Shown here piece after piece: positions 1 through 9,159 of a DNA stretch of 64,000 nt (position 1 is its first letter; the number at the start of each line of letters is the position of its first letter). The notes under the pieces are model-generated. The model saw only the letters and a program-made list of their open reading frames with translations, did not search any database and had not been told where the DNA came from. Position numbers and translations under genes: made by a program. Location of the stretch: positions 62,001 to 126,000 of the forward strand of contig JACJYQ010000003.1 of NCBI GenBank assembly GCA_020636025.1, written 5' to 3'. Source of the DNA: Lewinellaceae bacterium. GTDB lineage: Bacteria > Bacteroidota > Bacteroidia > Chitinophagales > Saprospiraceae.

Positions 1-1483
1 TTTCTTTGAGTTTAAGCGCGCCTTCCAGTGCAACCGGGAAGTTGTAACCTCTGCCAAGATATAGCGAATTGTTGGCATCCATTAGTTCTTTGGCCAGATA
101 TTCTACCTGTTTTTGACAGTTTTTGAGCAATTTATCCACTTTGCCAGGGATATTCGCCAGTTCATGAACCAGTTCCTGGTAACGGGACTTTGGCAACGCG
201 CCTCTCTCGTAGCCAAGAATCAGCGCCATCATGGTAAGCATGGTCACCTGGCCGGTAAAAGCTTTTGTGGAAGCTACGCCAATTTCCGGACCAACGTGAA
301 TATAGGAACCACTATGGGTCAGCCTGGCAATGGACGAACCAACTACGTTTACAATTCCATAGGTCAGCGCGCCTCGTTCTTTGGCTAGTTCAAGTGCTGC
401 AAATGTATCGGCAGTTTCTCCCGACTGAGAAATGGCAAGCACAACATCCTGGTCTCTGACGATCGGGTTTCTGTATCTAAATTCGGATGCATATTCAACC
501 TCAACAGGCAGGCGTGCCAGATCTTCGAACAAGTACTCTGCGATCATACCGGCATGCCAGGAGGTACCGCAACCCAGAATGATCATGCGCTGGGCATTCA
601 CCATTCTTTTCATGTGTTCCTCCATGCCCCCCAGGCGAATCCAGCCTTCTTCGGCATTCAGGCGACCCCGCATGCATTCCTCGATGGTGACCGGTTGTTC
701 AAATATTTCCTTGAGCATGAAATAGTCATAACCGCCTTTTTCCAGCTGTTCTATTTCAAGCTCTATTTCATGCACCGTATGGGTGGTGGTTTCGTTGCGA
801 AGGTTCTTGATGATCAAACCATTTTCCAACGTAATGGTCGCCACTTCCTCGTCGTTGAGGTAAACTACATTTTTAGTATGCTCCACAATCGGAGTAGCAT
901 CTGAGGCCACCAGGAATTCTCCCTTGCCGATGCCAACAACCAATGGACTACTTTTTCTCGCTGCCACGATTTTGCCAGGCTCTTCTTTGTCCATAACCAC
1001 AATGGCATAAGCACCATGAACCTGTGTAAGCGCCTGACGAACGGCTTCTTCCAGTGGGAGATTTTCCCGCATTTGAACTTCTTCGATCAGGTGAACCAGT
1101 ACTTCGGTGTCGGTTTCGCTGACAAATTTGTGTCCGTGTTTGTTTTGAAGGGCACTTTTCAGCACGGCATAATTTTCAATGATGCCGTTGTGGATCAAAA
1201 CCAGTCTGCCTGTACCGCCTTTTTGCGGGTGTGCATTGGTGTCGTCGGGTTTGCCATGCGTAGCCCAACGCGTGTGGCCCATACCTACATGGCCGCTGAT
1301 GTCTTTGTCTTTGGTGAATTCTTCTAGGTCAGAGACTTTACCCTTCTTTTTGTAAATATTCAGATGGCCATTTTGAAGGGCAATGCCGGCGCTGTCATAG
1401 CCTCTGTATTCCAATCTGGTAAGGCCCTTGATAAGGACAGGATAGGCATCTTTAGCGCCAATGTAAGCTACTATTCCACACAT
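1..1483 (-). CDS. glmS: Glutamine--fructose-6-phosphate aminotransferase (isomerizing), 3'-truncated by window edge
   Basis: This enzyme converts fructose-6-phosphate and glutamine to glucosamine-6-phosphate, the first committed step toward UDP-GlcNAc, peptidoglycan and LPS. The protein begins MCGIVAYIGAK, so Cys2 is exposed as the N-terminal nucleophile of the class II glutaminase domain after Met removal. About 494 codons are present. The family is about 610 residues long, so roughly the last 115 residues (end of the second SIS domain) lie beyond base 1. The start lies 33 bases after the stop of the DUF4270 lipoprotein gene on the same strand, which suggests co-transcription. The missing end is a window effect, not a mutation. 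No glmS ribozyme-like leader is visible in the short gap. Confidence 0.95.
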   Translation of the reverse strand, partial: MCGIVAYIGAKDAYPVLIKGLTRLEYRGYDSAGIALQNGHLNIYKKKGKVSDLEEFTKDKDISGHVGMGHTRWATHGKPDDTNAHPQKGGTGRLVLIHNGIIENYAVLKSALQNKHGHKFVSETDTEVLVHLIEEVQMRENLPLEEAVRQALTQVHGAYAIVVMDKEEPGKIVAARKSSPLVVGIGKGEFLVASDATPIVEHTKNVVYLNDEEVATITLENGLIIKNLRNETTTHTVHEIELEIEQLEKGGYDYFMLKEIFEQPVTIEECMRGRLNAEEGWIRLGGMEEHMKRMVNAQRMIILGCGTSWHAGMIAEYLFEDLARLPVEVEYASEFRYRNPIVRDQDVVLAISQSGETADTFAALELAKERGALTYGIVNVVGSSIARLTHSGSYIHVGPEIGVASTKAFTGQVTMLTMMALILGYERGALPKSRYQELVHELANIPGKVDKLLKNCQKQVEYLAKELMDANNSLYLGRGYNFPVALEGALKLKE

Positions 1484-1516
1484 ATCATACGATTTTGTTT
1501 TCAAGTGAGGGGCGCT

Positions 1517-2860
1517 TTATTGCACCCGGGTGTATTTCAATTCCAGCTTTGGGGGGTACATGCTTTGGGGTCCAAACAAAATAGTTCTCTGAGAAGAACG
1601 GTTTCTTGGATAAACGTTGATATATACGGTTCTGTTTTTGATGTCTGGCGTTACATCATCGTCAATGATGTGTTGAAACAATTCGCTGAGCGTTAAGCGG
1701 TAGCGGGTTAGGGTTGTGTTGCCATTCAGAATTTCATCCTCGGGAAAGCCGCCAAATGTACTAAGGTCACCGGTCCCAGATGAGCCCAATGAGTACAGTA
1801 CATCGCTGGAAAAGTTATAGGCGGTATCTCCAACCGAAACAGTGAATACCAGCTGTTCTGCCGGTAACAGGTATGGGTTGTCATCGGCAACAGTAAGCAC
1901 CAGTTGTGCTTTATTTACGGCCACTCGGTCCAGGAGATTTGCATAAGGGAATTCGACTTTCAAACGCAATCCCTGCATGCCCTGTAGATACATTTTATCT
2001 GTTACGGCCTGTCCAATTACCGGTTCAACTTCCGAACCGGAAAAGTTGTGATCAAATGCCGTGTATTTATTGGTACTTCTCATGTAGAAGTCGAAGCGCT
2101 TCTGAATGGTATCATTCGTAATGCGGTAATACATAGCTACCCGACTGGCCGAGTTGTTGTTCAGATCAAACGCGAGCATGGCGCCGGGGTTGGCTCCATT
2201 GCTGGTGGAAACAATTTTAAGTCCGCGCAACTTCTGGTAAAATGAAGAATCGGAAATCCAGCTTAATGAGTCCAGCCCCAGTAATTCATTGCCAAAAGTA
2301 TCATCCAGTTTTACTCTGATAAAAGAGCTTTGTATATCCTCAAACAGACTGTCGATGCTGGTTGGACGGGGTAAGAAATTGTCGAGCCGACCAATTTCCA
2401 TACCTGCCTGAATGGTTGCGTTGGAGAAATAGGTTGAGTCATTTGTCAAACTGCCGTCCAGACGGTAAACAGAAAGAGTCTGCGGCTGGAGGGTATCTCC
2501 GTAAATACCACTGGATGCATAGGCCAGGTAAAGTACAATGCTGTCGAGTGTTACGGATTCAAAATCTGGATTCAGGGTGACAGGTTGAATCAGGGTATAC
2601 AGATCAGAGCGGTAGGTTCCCAGAATGGGATCGTTGATTTCACCACACAGGAAACGGGCAGCAGATCCGATCCTGTCGGAGGTAATCACACTGTCTTCGC
2701 GCTGCTGGGTAATGTTAACCGTAATGGTATCTGTAAAAGCATAATCGGCATAATCGTCAATCAATTCCTGACCGAAAGCTGTTGGTTTTTTACAGGAAAA
2801 TGCAAGCAGCGCGATGCCTGCTGCTAAAAAACCTGCAACAATTGGGAATTTCATTTTCAT
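1517..2860 (-). CDS. DUF4270 family lipoprotein
   Basis: A 447-residue exported lipoprotein. It has a hydrophobic signal with a lipobox ending at Cys23 (LLAFSC), followed by KKPTAFGQELIDDYADYAF, typical of the Bacteroidota DUF4270 family. The rest is rich in beta-type sequence with many Ser, Thr and Asp residues and no further membrane segments. The family has no established biochemical function. It is commonly found beside glmS and a short glycogen synthase-like gene, as here, which suggests a link to cell-envelope sugar metabolism. That link is inferred from gene neighbourhood only. Confidence 0.85.
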   Translation of the reverse strand: MKMKFPIVAGFLAAGIALLAFSCKKPTAFGQELIDDYADYAFTDTITVNITQQREDSVITSDRIGSAARFLCGEINDPILGTYRSDLYTLIQPVTLNPDFESVTLDSIVLYLAYASSGIYGDTLQPQTLSVYRLDGSLTNDSTYFSNATIQAGMEIGRLDNFLPRPTSIDSLFEDIQSSFIRVKLDDTFGNELLGLDSLSWISDSSFYQKLRGLKIVSTSNGANPGAMLAFDLNNNSASRVAMYYRITNDTIQKRFDFYMRSTNKYTAFDHNFSGSEVEPVIGQAVTDKMYLQGMQGLRLKVEFPYANLLDRVAVNKAQLVLTVADDNPYLLPAEQLVFTVSVGDTAYNFSSDVLYSLGSSGTGDLSTFGGFPEDEILNGNTTLTRYRLTLSELFQHIIDDDVTPDIKNRTVYINVYPRNRSSQRTILFGPQSMYPPKLELKYTRVQ

Positions 2861-3041
2861 ACTTTGTAATTGTAAAGTTGCGCTTGTGTGATATTACGAA
2901 ATCAGGATGATCAATCAGGAAAGATAAGCTGCAAAGCCCAAAATAATAGCGGGAAGCGCAAAGCCGCCCGCTATTAGTATTCCGGAACTAAACTCATTTT
3001 TTATCAGCACAAGACAAAGGCAGTAAAACGCTAATCAAATT

Positions 3042-3863
3042 TTAACGGCTAACTTCTGCCTCTGTGATGCTCTTGAAAAACTCGAGCAGGGAAGCTTGCA
3101 GTTCTTCTTCGGGTGCCCAGGGTAATACAGGTTTTTCACCGGTAACTGACAAATGATCAACGCTGGTATCCAGCGATTCGCTGCCAATGATGAGTGAATC
3201 TGCAAAATGGGCGGCACCCTTGGTCATCGACAGACCGTCTCCATCGCGGAACGGTTCGAGATCCTTATTGGAAAGGTTGTTGATCGCTGCCTTCTGGAAG
3301 AAATGCTCGCCTCCTTCGCTTTCACGCGGGGAGTCAAAAGCCGTGAAAACAACCTGAGACTGAGCGAAAATGGGTTCAGTCTTGTACGTTGTTCTGAGGT
3401 ACAAAGGAATCAGACTAGTCATCCAGCCGGCACAAAGCACGATGTCCGGAGCCCAGCCAAATTTCTTTACTGTCTCAATGGCGCCTTTACAGAAAAAGGC
3501 CATCCTTTCGGCATTGTCGGCAAATGGCACGCCTTTGTCGTCTTCAAACACAAACTTGCGCTTGAAAAACTCTTCGTTATCCAGAAAATATACTTGTAAA
3601 CGTGAGTTAGGCAGAGAAGCTACCTTGATCAGCAGTGGGTAATCATCATCGTCAACGATGATGTTCATGCCGCTCAATCGAACAACTTCGTGCAAGCGGT
3701 GACGACGCTCATTCACTACACCATAACGAGGCATGAGAATGCGCAGTTCGTAACCATTATCCTGTAAAAATTTGGGTAATTGACCTACAAGCTCTGAAAT
3801 GTCGTTTCCTTCTGTGTAGGGTTCCATCTCCTGCGTTACGAGGAGCAAACGCTTCTTTTCCAT
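3042..3863 (-). CDS. Glycogen/starch synthase-like protein (GT5 N-terminal domain only)
   Basis: A 273-residue protein starting MEKKRLLLVTQEMEPYTEG. It resembles the N-terminal Rossmann half of GT5 glycogen/starch synthases: an early 'E..P....GG.D..' style motif read here as EMEPYTEGNDISE, then PKFLQDNGYELRILMPRYG and later PDIVLCAGWMTSLIPLYL. Genuine glycogen synthases are about 470-500 residues and carry a second Rossmann domain that binds ADP-glucose. That half is absent, so synthase activity is doubtful and a regulatory or binding role is possible. A longer upstream start exists at 3908, but 3863 fits the family N-terminus. It heads a set with the DUF4270 gene and glmS. Confidence 0.8.
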   Translation of the reverse strand: MEKKRLLLVTQEMEPYTEGNDISELVGQLPKFLQDNGYELRILMPRYGVVNERRHRLHEVVRLSGMNIIVDDDDYPLLIKVASLPNSRLQVYFLDNEEFFKRKFVFEDDKGVPFADNAERMAFFCKGAIETVKKFGWAPDIVLCAGWMTSLIPLYLRTTYKTEPIFAQSQVVFTAFDSPRESEGGEHFFQKAAINNLSNKDLEPFRDGDGLSMTKGAAHFADSLIIGSESLDTSVDHLSVTGEKPVLPWAPEEELQASLLEFFKSITEAEVSR

Positions 3864-4043
3864 GTATCTATAACCAGACTTAATTATTGTGTGTTTCGCA
3901 TTAGGCAAGCACGTAAGATTCGCTTGTTTAAAGGTATTTTACCTTTAGGTTGCAATAATCCGGCTGCAAAAGTATAAAAAAAATAGGGTTCTATTTGCAT
4001 GTTAGAACCGCAGAATAATTGATTTGTTGGAAAAAAATGCGAA

Positions 4044-4568
4044 TTAGCCCTTTTTCTGTTCAATTTCTTCCGAATCCGGCACTCTTTCCAACACTTTGAA
4101 AGTGTAGGCAAACTCGTTTTTCTCATCAGGCTGATGAGATTCAGACCAGGTTTCCACCCATTCCTCGGGTGCAATTTTAGGGAAGAATACATCTCCTTCA
4201 GGCTCCACATCCACTTCGGTGAGGTATACCTTGTCCCACAGATCCTGACTATCCCGGTAAATCTCACCCCCCCCCAGAATGAAGGCTTCTTCGGCTCCTT
4301 CATCAAAAGCCATACCCAGCGCTTCTTCCATTGAGTAGGCGATCAAAATGCCGTCTGCTTTAAAAAACGGATCTCTGGTGATCACGATGTTCGTACGCTT
4401 GGGCAACGGCCGGCCAATGCTGCGAAAACATTTTCTCCCCATGATCACCGGATGATTCAGGGTTGTCTTCTTAAAATACACGAGATCGGCAGGCAAATAC
4501 CAGGGAATCTGATTGTCTTTCCCGATTACATTGTTTTTGGCAACAGCCACAATGGCAGATATGATCAT
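4044..4568 (-). CDS. folA: Dihydrofolate reductase
   Basis: Reduces dihydrofolate to tetrahydrofolate with NADPH. The 174-residue protein has the family signatures in order: MIISAIVAVAKNNVIGKDNQIPW at the N-terminus with the substrate-binding PW, then LPADLVYFKKTT, the NADPH-binding stretch VIMGRKCFRSIGRPLP, and ILGGGEIY near the middle. Length matches bacterial FolA. The stretch after the last domain strand is rich in Glu and Lys and is probably a flexible tail. It lies 16 bases downstream of the purine nucleoside phosphorylase stop on the same strand, so the two are probably co-transcribed. Confidence 0.95.
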   Translation of the reverse strand: MIISAIVAVAKNNVIGKDNQIPWYLPADLVYFKKTTLNHPVIMGRKCFRSIGRPLPKRTNIVITRDPFFKADGILIAYSMEEALGMAFDEGAEEAFILGGGEIYRDSQDLWDKVYLTEVDVEPEGDVFFPKIAPEEWVETWSESHQPDEKNEFAYTFKVLERVPDSEEIEQKKG

Positions 4569-4584
4569 GGATATGTAAACTTCT

Positions 4585-5403
4585 TTAAATGGTAGATAAC
4601 AGGGACTTAACCAATTGCCGCAATTTTGGTTCAGCTTCGCTGGCTACGGCAATCACATCTTCCAGAGAGGTTTCTTTAATGGCTGACGGGGGGAATGATA
4701 CATTACTCACCAATGAGATCATCAGGGCAGGAAGCTCCATGTGCCGGGCCGCCAGGGCCTCTGGTACAGAGGACATGCCTGTACAATCGGCACCCAGGCG
4801 CCGCAGCATGGCGTATTCAGCAGGTGTTTCCAGGTTTGGACCCGGCAGCGCGGAATAAACGCCTTCAAAAGCGCGAATATTCAGCTGTGCAGCCAGTTCC
4901 AGGCATTTTTCCCTGAGTGATGAGTCATACGTATGCAAGAGATCGGGAAATCGTGGACCCACCCGTTCGTCATTCGGGCCGCGTAAGGGATTGTCGGGCA
5001 GCATGTTTATATGATCTTTTACAACAACCAGGTCACCTCCACGCAAATGCGGATTGACGCCCCCCGAGGCATTGGTAATGATGATCCGTTCGATGCCCAG
5101 AAACTTCATAACCCTGACCGGAAACACCACTTGTTGCATGCTCCAGCCTTCGTACCAATGAAAACGACCGGCCATCACTACTACCGGGTGTTCACCCAGA
5201 CGTCCAAAAACCAGTTTCCCTTTGTGGCTCTCCACGGTGCTGCGGGCAAAGTGCGGGATTTCTGTATACGGTATTTCGGACTCCACATCAAGGTCATCGG
5301 TGAGGTTACCAAGTCCGGTACCCAGCACAATTCCGCTGCGGGGCTGAAAATTTGTTTTACTTTGAATAAAGCCAACGGCTTCCATTATTTCCTCGTAAAG
5401 CAT
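4585..5403 (-). CDS. punA: Purine nucleoside phosphorylase (PNP-I, trimeric type)
   Basis: Cleaves inosine or guanosine with phosphate to the free base and ribose-1-phosphate. Supporting motifs are GIVLGTGLGNL (phosphate site), a SHKGKLVFG stretch, GRFHWYEGW, ITNASGGVNPHL and the C-terminal base-binding region around SLVSNVSFP. The start at MLYEEIMEAVGF (5403) gives 272 residues, the usual length. An upstream Met at 5481 would add a tail that overlaps the neighbouring gene and looks artefactual. The start lies 2 bases after the stop of the BASS transporter gene, pointing to one transcript with folA downstream. The symbol is assigned by family resemblance. Confidence 0.92.
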   Translation of the reverse strand: MLYEEIMEAVGFIQSKTNFQPRSGIVLGTGLGNLTDDLDVESEIPYTEIPHFARSTVESHKGKLVFGRLGEHPVVVMAGRFHWYEGWSMQQVVFPVRVMKFLGIERIIITNASGGVNPHLRGGDLVVVKDHINMLPDNPLRGPNDERVGPRFPDLLHTYDSSLREKCLELAAQLNIRAFEGVYSALPGPNLETPAEYAMLRRLGADCTGMSSVPEALAARHMELPALMISLVSNVSFPPSAIKETSLEDVIAVASEAEPKLRQLVKSLLSTI

Positions 5404-5405
5404 AA

Positions 5406-6311
5406 TTAGAGTTGCTTGATGCCGCGCTTTTTCCAAAAATAGGCAAGACTCATACCTGTCACCAGGTCCCAAATGCCCCACCAGGCAGCAATCAGGGCCA
5501 TACCGCCCAGACCATTGAAAAATTTAAAAATGAGTAAAAGGCCCAGTGCCGTATTGTGAACACCGGCTTCAAATGCCAGGGTGCGGCAATCCAGTTCCGG
5601 AAGTTTAAATAGTCTTCCCATCCAATACCCGTTCCCAAGTCCAAGGCCATTGTGAATGGCTACGAGGATAAACACAAAACCCAGATAATTCACCAGATTG
5701 TCGCGATTTCCCAATAAGGCAATTACGAGAATGCTGAAAAATATCAGCAGGGATATTCGCTGGGTCCATGGACGGATCCTGGCTACAAAGTCCGGCTTTC
5801 TTTCATTCAGCAGCATCCCGATCAACAGTGGTGCTACAATGAGTTCTACTATGATCAAAGCCATATCCACAAAATTAAGCTCGAAGGACTGGCGCAGCGC
5901 CTCAGATTCCGGAATGAATTTAGACCAAAACAAAAATCCGGCCGGAGTAACAAAGGTGGCAGATAAAATGATGATGGCATTGAGCGTAACGGACAGTGCA
6001 ACGTTGGCCCCGGCAAAATGTGTCAGAAAATTGGTGATATTGCCCGATGGACACATACTGACCAATACCATGCCCAAGGCTACACTCACAGGTGGTTTGA
6101 ATAAGGCGATCAAGGCAAGAGTAAGCAATGGGAATACCAGATATTGAGCCAGCAAGCCTACGCCAATTGATTTGGGGAATTGAACCACCCTTTTGAAATC
6201 GGAAAAACGCACATCCAGCGCTACGCTGAACATGAGGAATGCCATTGCAATGTTCAGCACCACCATTTGGCCGGGGTTAAAATGCAGGATAAGGGTATCA
6301 ACCGGGTGCAT
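5406..6311 (-). CDS. Bile acid:sodium symporter (BASS) family transporter
   Basis: A 301-residue inner-membrane protein with about nine hydrophobic segments. The N-terminal VVLNIAMAFLMFSVALDV and the later SMCPSGNITNFLTHFAGAN are hallmark BASS (PF01758) stretches, and a second conserved stretch is AFEAGVHNTALGLLL. Members move bile acids, pantothenate, keto acids or arsenite with sodium. The substrate here cannot be deduced. It is packed 2 bases upstream of the purine nucleoside phosphorylase gene, which makes co-transcription likely but does not define the substrate. Confidence 0.88.
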   Translation of the reverse strand: MHPVDTLILHFNPGQMVVLNIAMAFLMFSVALDVRFSDFKRVVQFPKSIGVGLLAQYLVFPLLTLALIALFKPPVSVALGMVLVSMCPSGNITNFLTHFAGANVALSVTLNAIIILSATFVTPAGFLFWSKFIPESEALRQSFELNFVDMALIIVELIVAPLLIGMLLNERKPDFVARIRPWTQRISLLIFFSILVIALLGNRDNLVNYLGFVFILVAIHNGLGLGNGYWMGRLFKLPELDCRTLAFEAGVHNTALGLLLIFKFFNGLGGMALIAAWWGIWDLVTGMSLAYFWKKRGIKQL

Positions 6312-6363
6312 ATCTCAGGTGTTTATCAGGAGTCTGGGTTCAAAGAAATACAACTCATGAGAT

Positions 6364-8541
6364 TTATTCCCTGATTTTCTCCAAAAACTCTGCTTCGTCC
6401 CAAATTTCAATGGTACCCAGCGCCTGTGCTTTTTTGAGTTTGGAACCCGCTTTTTCGCCTACAACCAGGATGCTGAGGTGCTTGCTTACACCACTTGCCA
6501 GACTGGCGCCGGCCTCGGCAGCCATCTTTCCGGCTTCTTCCCTGGTCATCCGGGAAAGTGTTCCTGTGAACAGAATGCTTTTACCATACAAAGGCCCATC
6601 CACATTGACATCCTTGCGTTTGTCGGCTTCCGTTTGCCTGAGATTCACGCCCAGACTTTCCATGGTTTGCAGTAACTCAATATTGGCTTCAGTATGGAAA
6701 AAGTTGTACACATTTTGCGCCAGCACAGGTCCTACGTCCTTTATCGTCTGATACTTTTCCAGATCCCAGTCTTTGAGATCGAGTACGTGTTCCACTTCTG
6801 CAGCCAGGAGTTTGCTCGCTTTTTGGCCGAGATGATGCACACTTAATGAGTGCAATAAACGGTGGATGGGATTTTGCTTTGCCTTCTCAATAGCAGCCTT
6901 CATATTGTCGGCCGACTTTTGTCCGAAACCTTCCAGAGAGGCTACTTTTTCATAATCTATCCGGTAGAGATCCGAAATGTCGTGCAGCCAACCGAGTTTA
7001 TAAAACCGTTCAATAGTGCTCTCGCCAAGCCCTTCAATATCCATGGCGTGTTTGGAGGTGTGGAAGATCATACGCCCCAGCACCTGTGCTTCGCAATTGG
7101 CATTTTCACAGCGCCAAATCGCTTCACCTTCGGGCTTAACGAGATGAGAATGACAAACCGGACAGTTTTTGGGGTAATCAATGGGCACTTCACTTCCTGT
7201 GCGCAGTTCAGGCAGACTTTTTACGATGTACGGGATTACATCGCCAGCGCGCTCCACCAATACCTGATCGCCAATCCGGATATCCTTGCTTCGGATAAAT
7301 TCCTCGTTGTGCATGCTTACATTTTGCACAATCACCCCGGCGAGCGCTACGGGTTCGAGTTTGGCAACAGGGGTAACGGCACCCGTTTTCCCCACCTGAT
7401 ATTCCACATCCCTCAACTTTGTGGTGGCCTGCCGTGCCTTAAATTTAAAAGCAATGGCCCAGCGCGGGTGGTGGCTGGTGCTTCCGCACCTATCCTGCAA
7501 TTCCAGGCTGTTTACTTTCACCACCATACCATCGAGCTCGTAAGGATATTCGTCGCGGTACTCCTGCCAGGCCTGGCAAAATTCTATCACCTCGGTAATG
7601 TTTTTACAGGTTTTAGTGGTTAATCCACCAAAGGGGGCGGCTTTTTGGGTATCCTGAATCTTCTCTTCAGCCAATGGTGTTTTAAAACCCAGGCTTGCCA
7701 GCAGGTGAATGCTTTCATCGTGCGAGTGGAAATTGGTGTGTATGTCATTCCCGGTTGCATCTACAGCGTATCCGAGTTGATATAAAAATGCCTCCAGTCC
7801 ACGCTCGGCAGCTTCCTTGGGGTCTTTCATCCTCAAACCTCCTGTCGCAGCGTTTCTCGGGTTGGCAAAGAGTGTTTCTCCGGCCTCTTGTCTGGCCTGA
7901 TTTATTTTATCAAAAACTTCCTTGCGTATAAGCGCTTCTCCTCTCAGCTCTACTTTTTGAATGCCTTTTGCTGAAAATCCTGCCTGAAGCGGAACAGTCC
8001 TGAGTGTGCGGATATTGGCTGTAATTTCATCCCCTACATAGCCATCACCCCGCGTGGCAGCCCTCACCAAGCGGTCGTTTTCATAAACCAATACTATAGT
8101 CCCCCCATCATATTTTGGTTCCACACAGTATTCCACATCGCCGTCGGGATCCAGTTTGCACAGTTTTTTCACCGACTCATCAAAATCATTGAGATCCTCG
8201 GCATCGTAACTATTGTCCAGCGAAAGCATAGGCTCTAGGTGCTCCACCTGCACGGCATTTTCCATCAGATCTTTTCCCACCCGCTGGGTAGGGGAGTCCG
8301 GTGAAATCAGCGTTGGAAAAGCCTCTTCAATGGTTTGAAGTTGTTTGTACAACTGGTCGTACTCAAAATCGCTGATCACCGGGTCATTGCCCACATAATA
8401 GCGCCATTCGTGGTAGCGCAATACCCTGGTCAGGTCTTCCACCCGTTCGGCAGGTGGCTCGGAAAAAAGGTCGGCTTGTGGCGTGTAAAGCAGTTCTTTG
8501 GAAAGATCGTAGAGGTGTCTTTGTTCTTCAGCAGAGTACAT
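6364..8541 (-). CDS. ligA: NAD+-dependent DNA ligase
   Basis: Seals nicks during replication and repair using NAD+. Domains in order are an N-terminal Ia NMN-binding region (YHEWRYYVGNDPVISDFEYD), the adenylation motif VEPKYDGG with the nucleotidyl Lys at about residue 143, an OB fold, a four-cysteine zinc finger (CPVC then two more Cys around WRCENANCEAQ), helix-hairpin-helix repeats, and a C-terminal BRCT domain (about 75 residues starting LYGKSILFTGTLS). The start at 8541 (MYSAEEQRHLYDLS) is preferred over 8580 because the extra 13 residues have no family counterpart. Length is about 725 residues, slightly longer than average. An A/T-rich repeat lies just upstream. Confidence 0.96.
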   Translation of the reverse strand: MYSAEEQRHLYDLSKELLYTPQADLFSEPPAERVEDLTRVLRYHEWRYYVGNDPVISDFEYDQLYKQLQTIEEAFPTLISPDSPTQRVGKDLMENAVQVEHLEPMLSLDNSYDAEDLNDFDESVKKLCKLDPDGDVEYCVEPKYDGGTIVLVYENDRLVRAATRGDGYVGDEITANIRTLRTVPLQAGFSAKGIQKVELRGEALIRKEVFDKINQARQEAGETLFANPRNAATGGLRMKDPKEAAERGLEAFLYQLGYAVDATGNDIHTNFHSHDESIHLLASLGFKTPLAEEKIQDTQKAAPFGGLTTKTCKNITEVIEFCQAWQEYRDEYPYELDGMVVKVNSLELQDRCGSTSHHPRWAIAFKFKARQATTKLRDVEYQVGKTGAVTPVAKLEPVALAGVIVQNVSMHNEEFIRSKDIRIGDQVLVERAGDVIPYIVKSLPELRTGSEVPIDYPKNCPVCHSHLVKPEGEAIWRCENANCEAQVLGRMIFHTSKHAMDIEGLGESTIERFYKLGWLHDISDLYRIDYEKVASLEGFGQKSADNMKAAIEKAKQNPIHRLLHSLSVHHLGQKASKLLAAEVEHVLDLKDWDLEKYQTIKDVGPVLAQNVYNFFHTEANIELLQTMESLGVNLRQTEADKRKDVNVDGPLYGKSILFTGTLSRMTREEAGKMAAEAGASLASGVSKHLSILVVGEKAGSKLKKAQALGTIEIWDEAEFLEKIRE

Positions 8542-8578
8542 AAAGGGCTGTGGATTTTCGCAAAAATAAAACTTAGGC

Positions 8579-8657
8579 AATTAGCTAATGTGATAATTAG
8601 CCAATTAGCTAATGAAGGAATTAGCTAATGTGATAATTAGCTAATTTGATAAAATTA
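8579..8657. repeat. TTAGCTAAT-family palindromic repeat, multiple copies
   Basis: Contains AATTAGCTAATGTGATAATT twice with intervening variants. The same family appears at 9976-10018, 10103-10141, 16434-16477 and 56244-56280, the last two in inverse orientation. Each copy contains the self-complementary core AATTAGCTAATT. The copies at 16477 and 56280 touch or abut gene stop codons. Confidence 0.75.
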
Positions 8658-8815
8658 TTTAGGACTAAAGATCGGTCAATGATACTTCTAAATATTCCAC
8701 CAGTCCCAAAGCAAATTCGAACCCCACAGCGAATTCGGGAGCAATGATTAATCAAAAGCCTGTCAAAAAAAATATTCAACCCCTGCCGGGGTTGTTGTGT
8801 AAACCCCATTTCACT

Positions 8816-8870
8816 CCCCGTATTTCATACGGGGCCATTCATGTTTAACCACTTCGTGGTTTTTAATTTT
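8816..8870. repeat. Two-hairpin REP-like element
   Basis: Hairpin 1 is CCCCGTATTTCATACGGGG (8816-8834) and hairpin 2 is AACCACTTCGTGGTT (8846-8860), followed by a T-run. A second copy of hairpin 2 with its flank recurs at about 8909-8950. A version with different but still paired bases lies at 16329-16376. The repetition with conserved pairing suggests a mobile REP-like family. Confidence 0.6.
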
Positions 8871-9049
8871 GTTCCAAAATTTTGATGTAATTACTCACTT
8901 ATCTCATGAGCCATTCATGTTTATCCACTTCGTGGTTTTTAATTTTGTTTCAAAATTTATAATATTTTATACCCTTGTTTTTAAAAAGAGACATCTCTCA
9001 GAAATAATTTTAATCCAATCAAACAGGATAAAGTCACTTACCGCTTATC

Positions 9050-9096
9050 ATTAACCATTAACCATTAACCATTAACCATTAACCATTAACCATTAA
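9050..9096. repeat. Heptamer tandem repeat (ATTAACC)n
   Basis: Nearly seven exact copies of a 7-base unit ATTAACC. It is a simple-sequence array prone to slippage, located between the ligA upstream region and the end of the fasciclin gene. No coding role is visible. Confidence 0.9.
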
Positions 9097-9159
9097 AACA
9101 AAAAAAGCCACCCTGTTCTTTTACAGAGTGACTTTTGCGTAGAAATAATTCCTTCCTTA

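Larger units (their letters stand above)
8542..9159. other. Gene-free, repeat-rich stretch upstream of ligA
   Basis: About 620 bases without a credible gene. It holds copies of the TTAGCTAAT repeat (8579-8657), a palindrome AACCCCTGCCGGGGTT (8778-8793), a two-hairpin element (8816-8870) with a partial second copy (about 8905-8950), and a 7-bp tandem array (9050-9096). The ligA promoter should lie near 8545-8700, but no clear TTTG/TAnnTTTG pair stands out. Confidence 0.7.

Noticed and set aside
1..1483. glmS as a truncated pseudogene
   Set aside because: The frame is intact to the window edge; the missing end is only cut off by the window.
9050..9096. Telomere-like repeat as a chromosome end
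   Set aside because: A short seven-copy array inside a normal gene region; there is no sign of a linear end.
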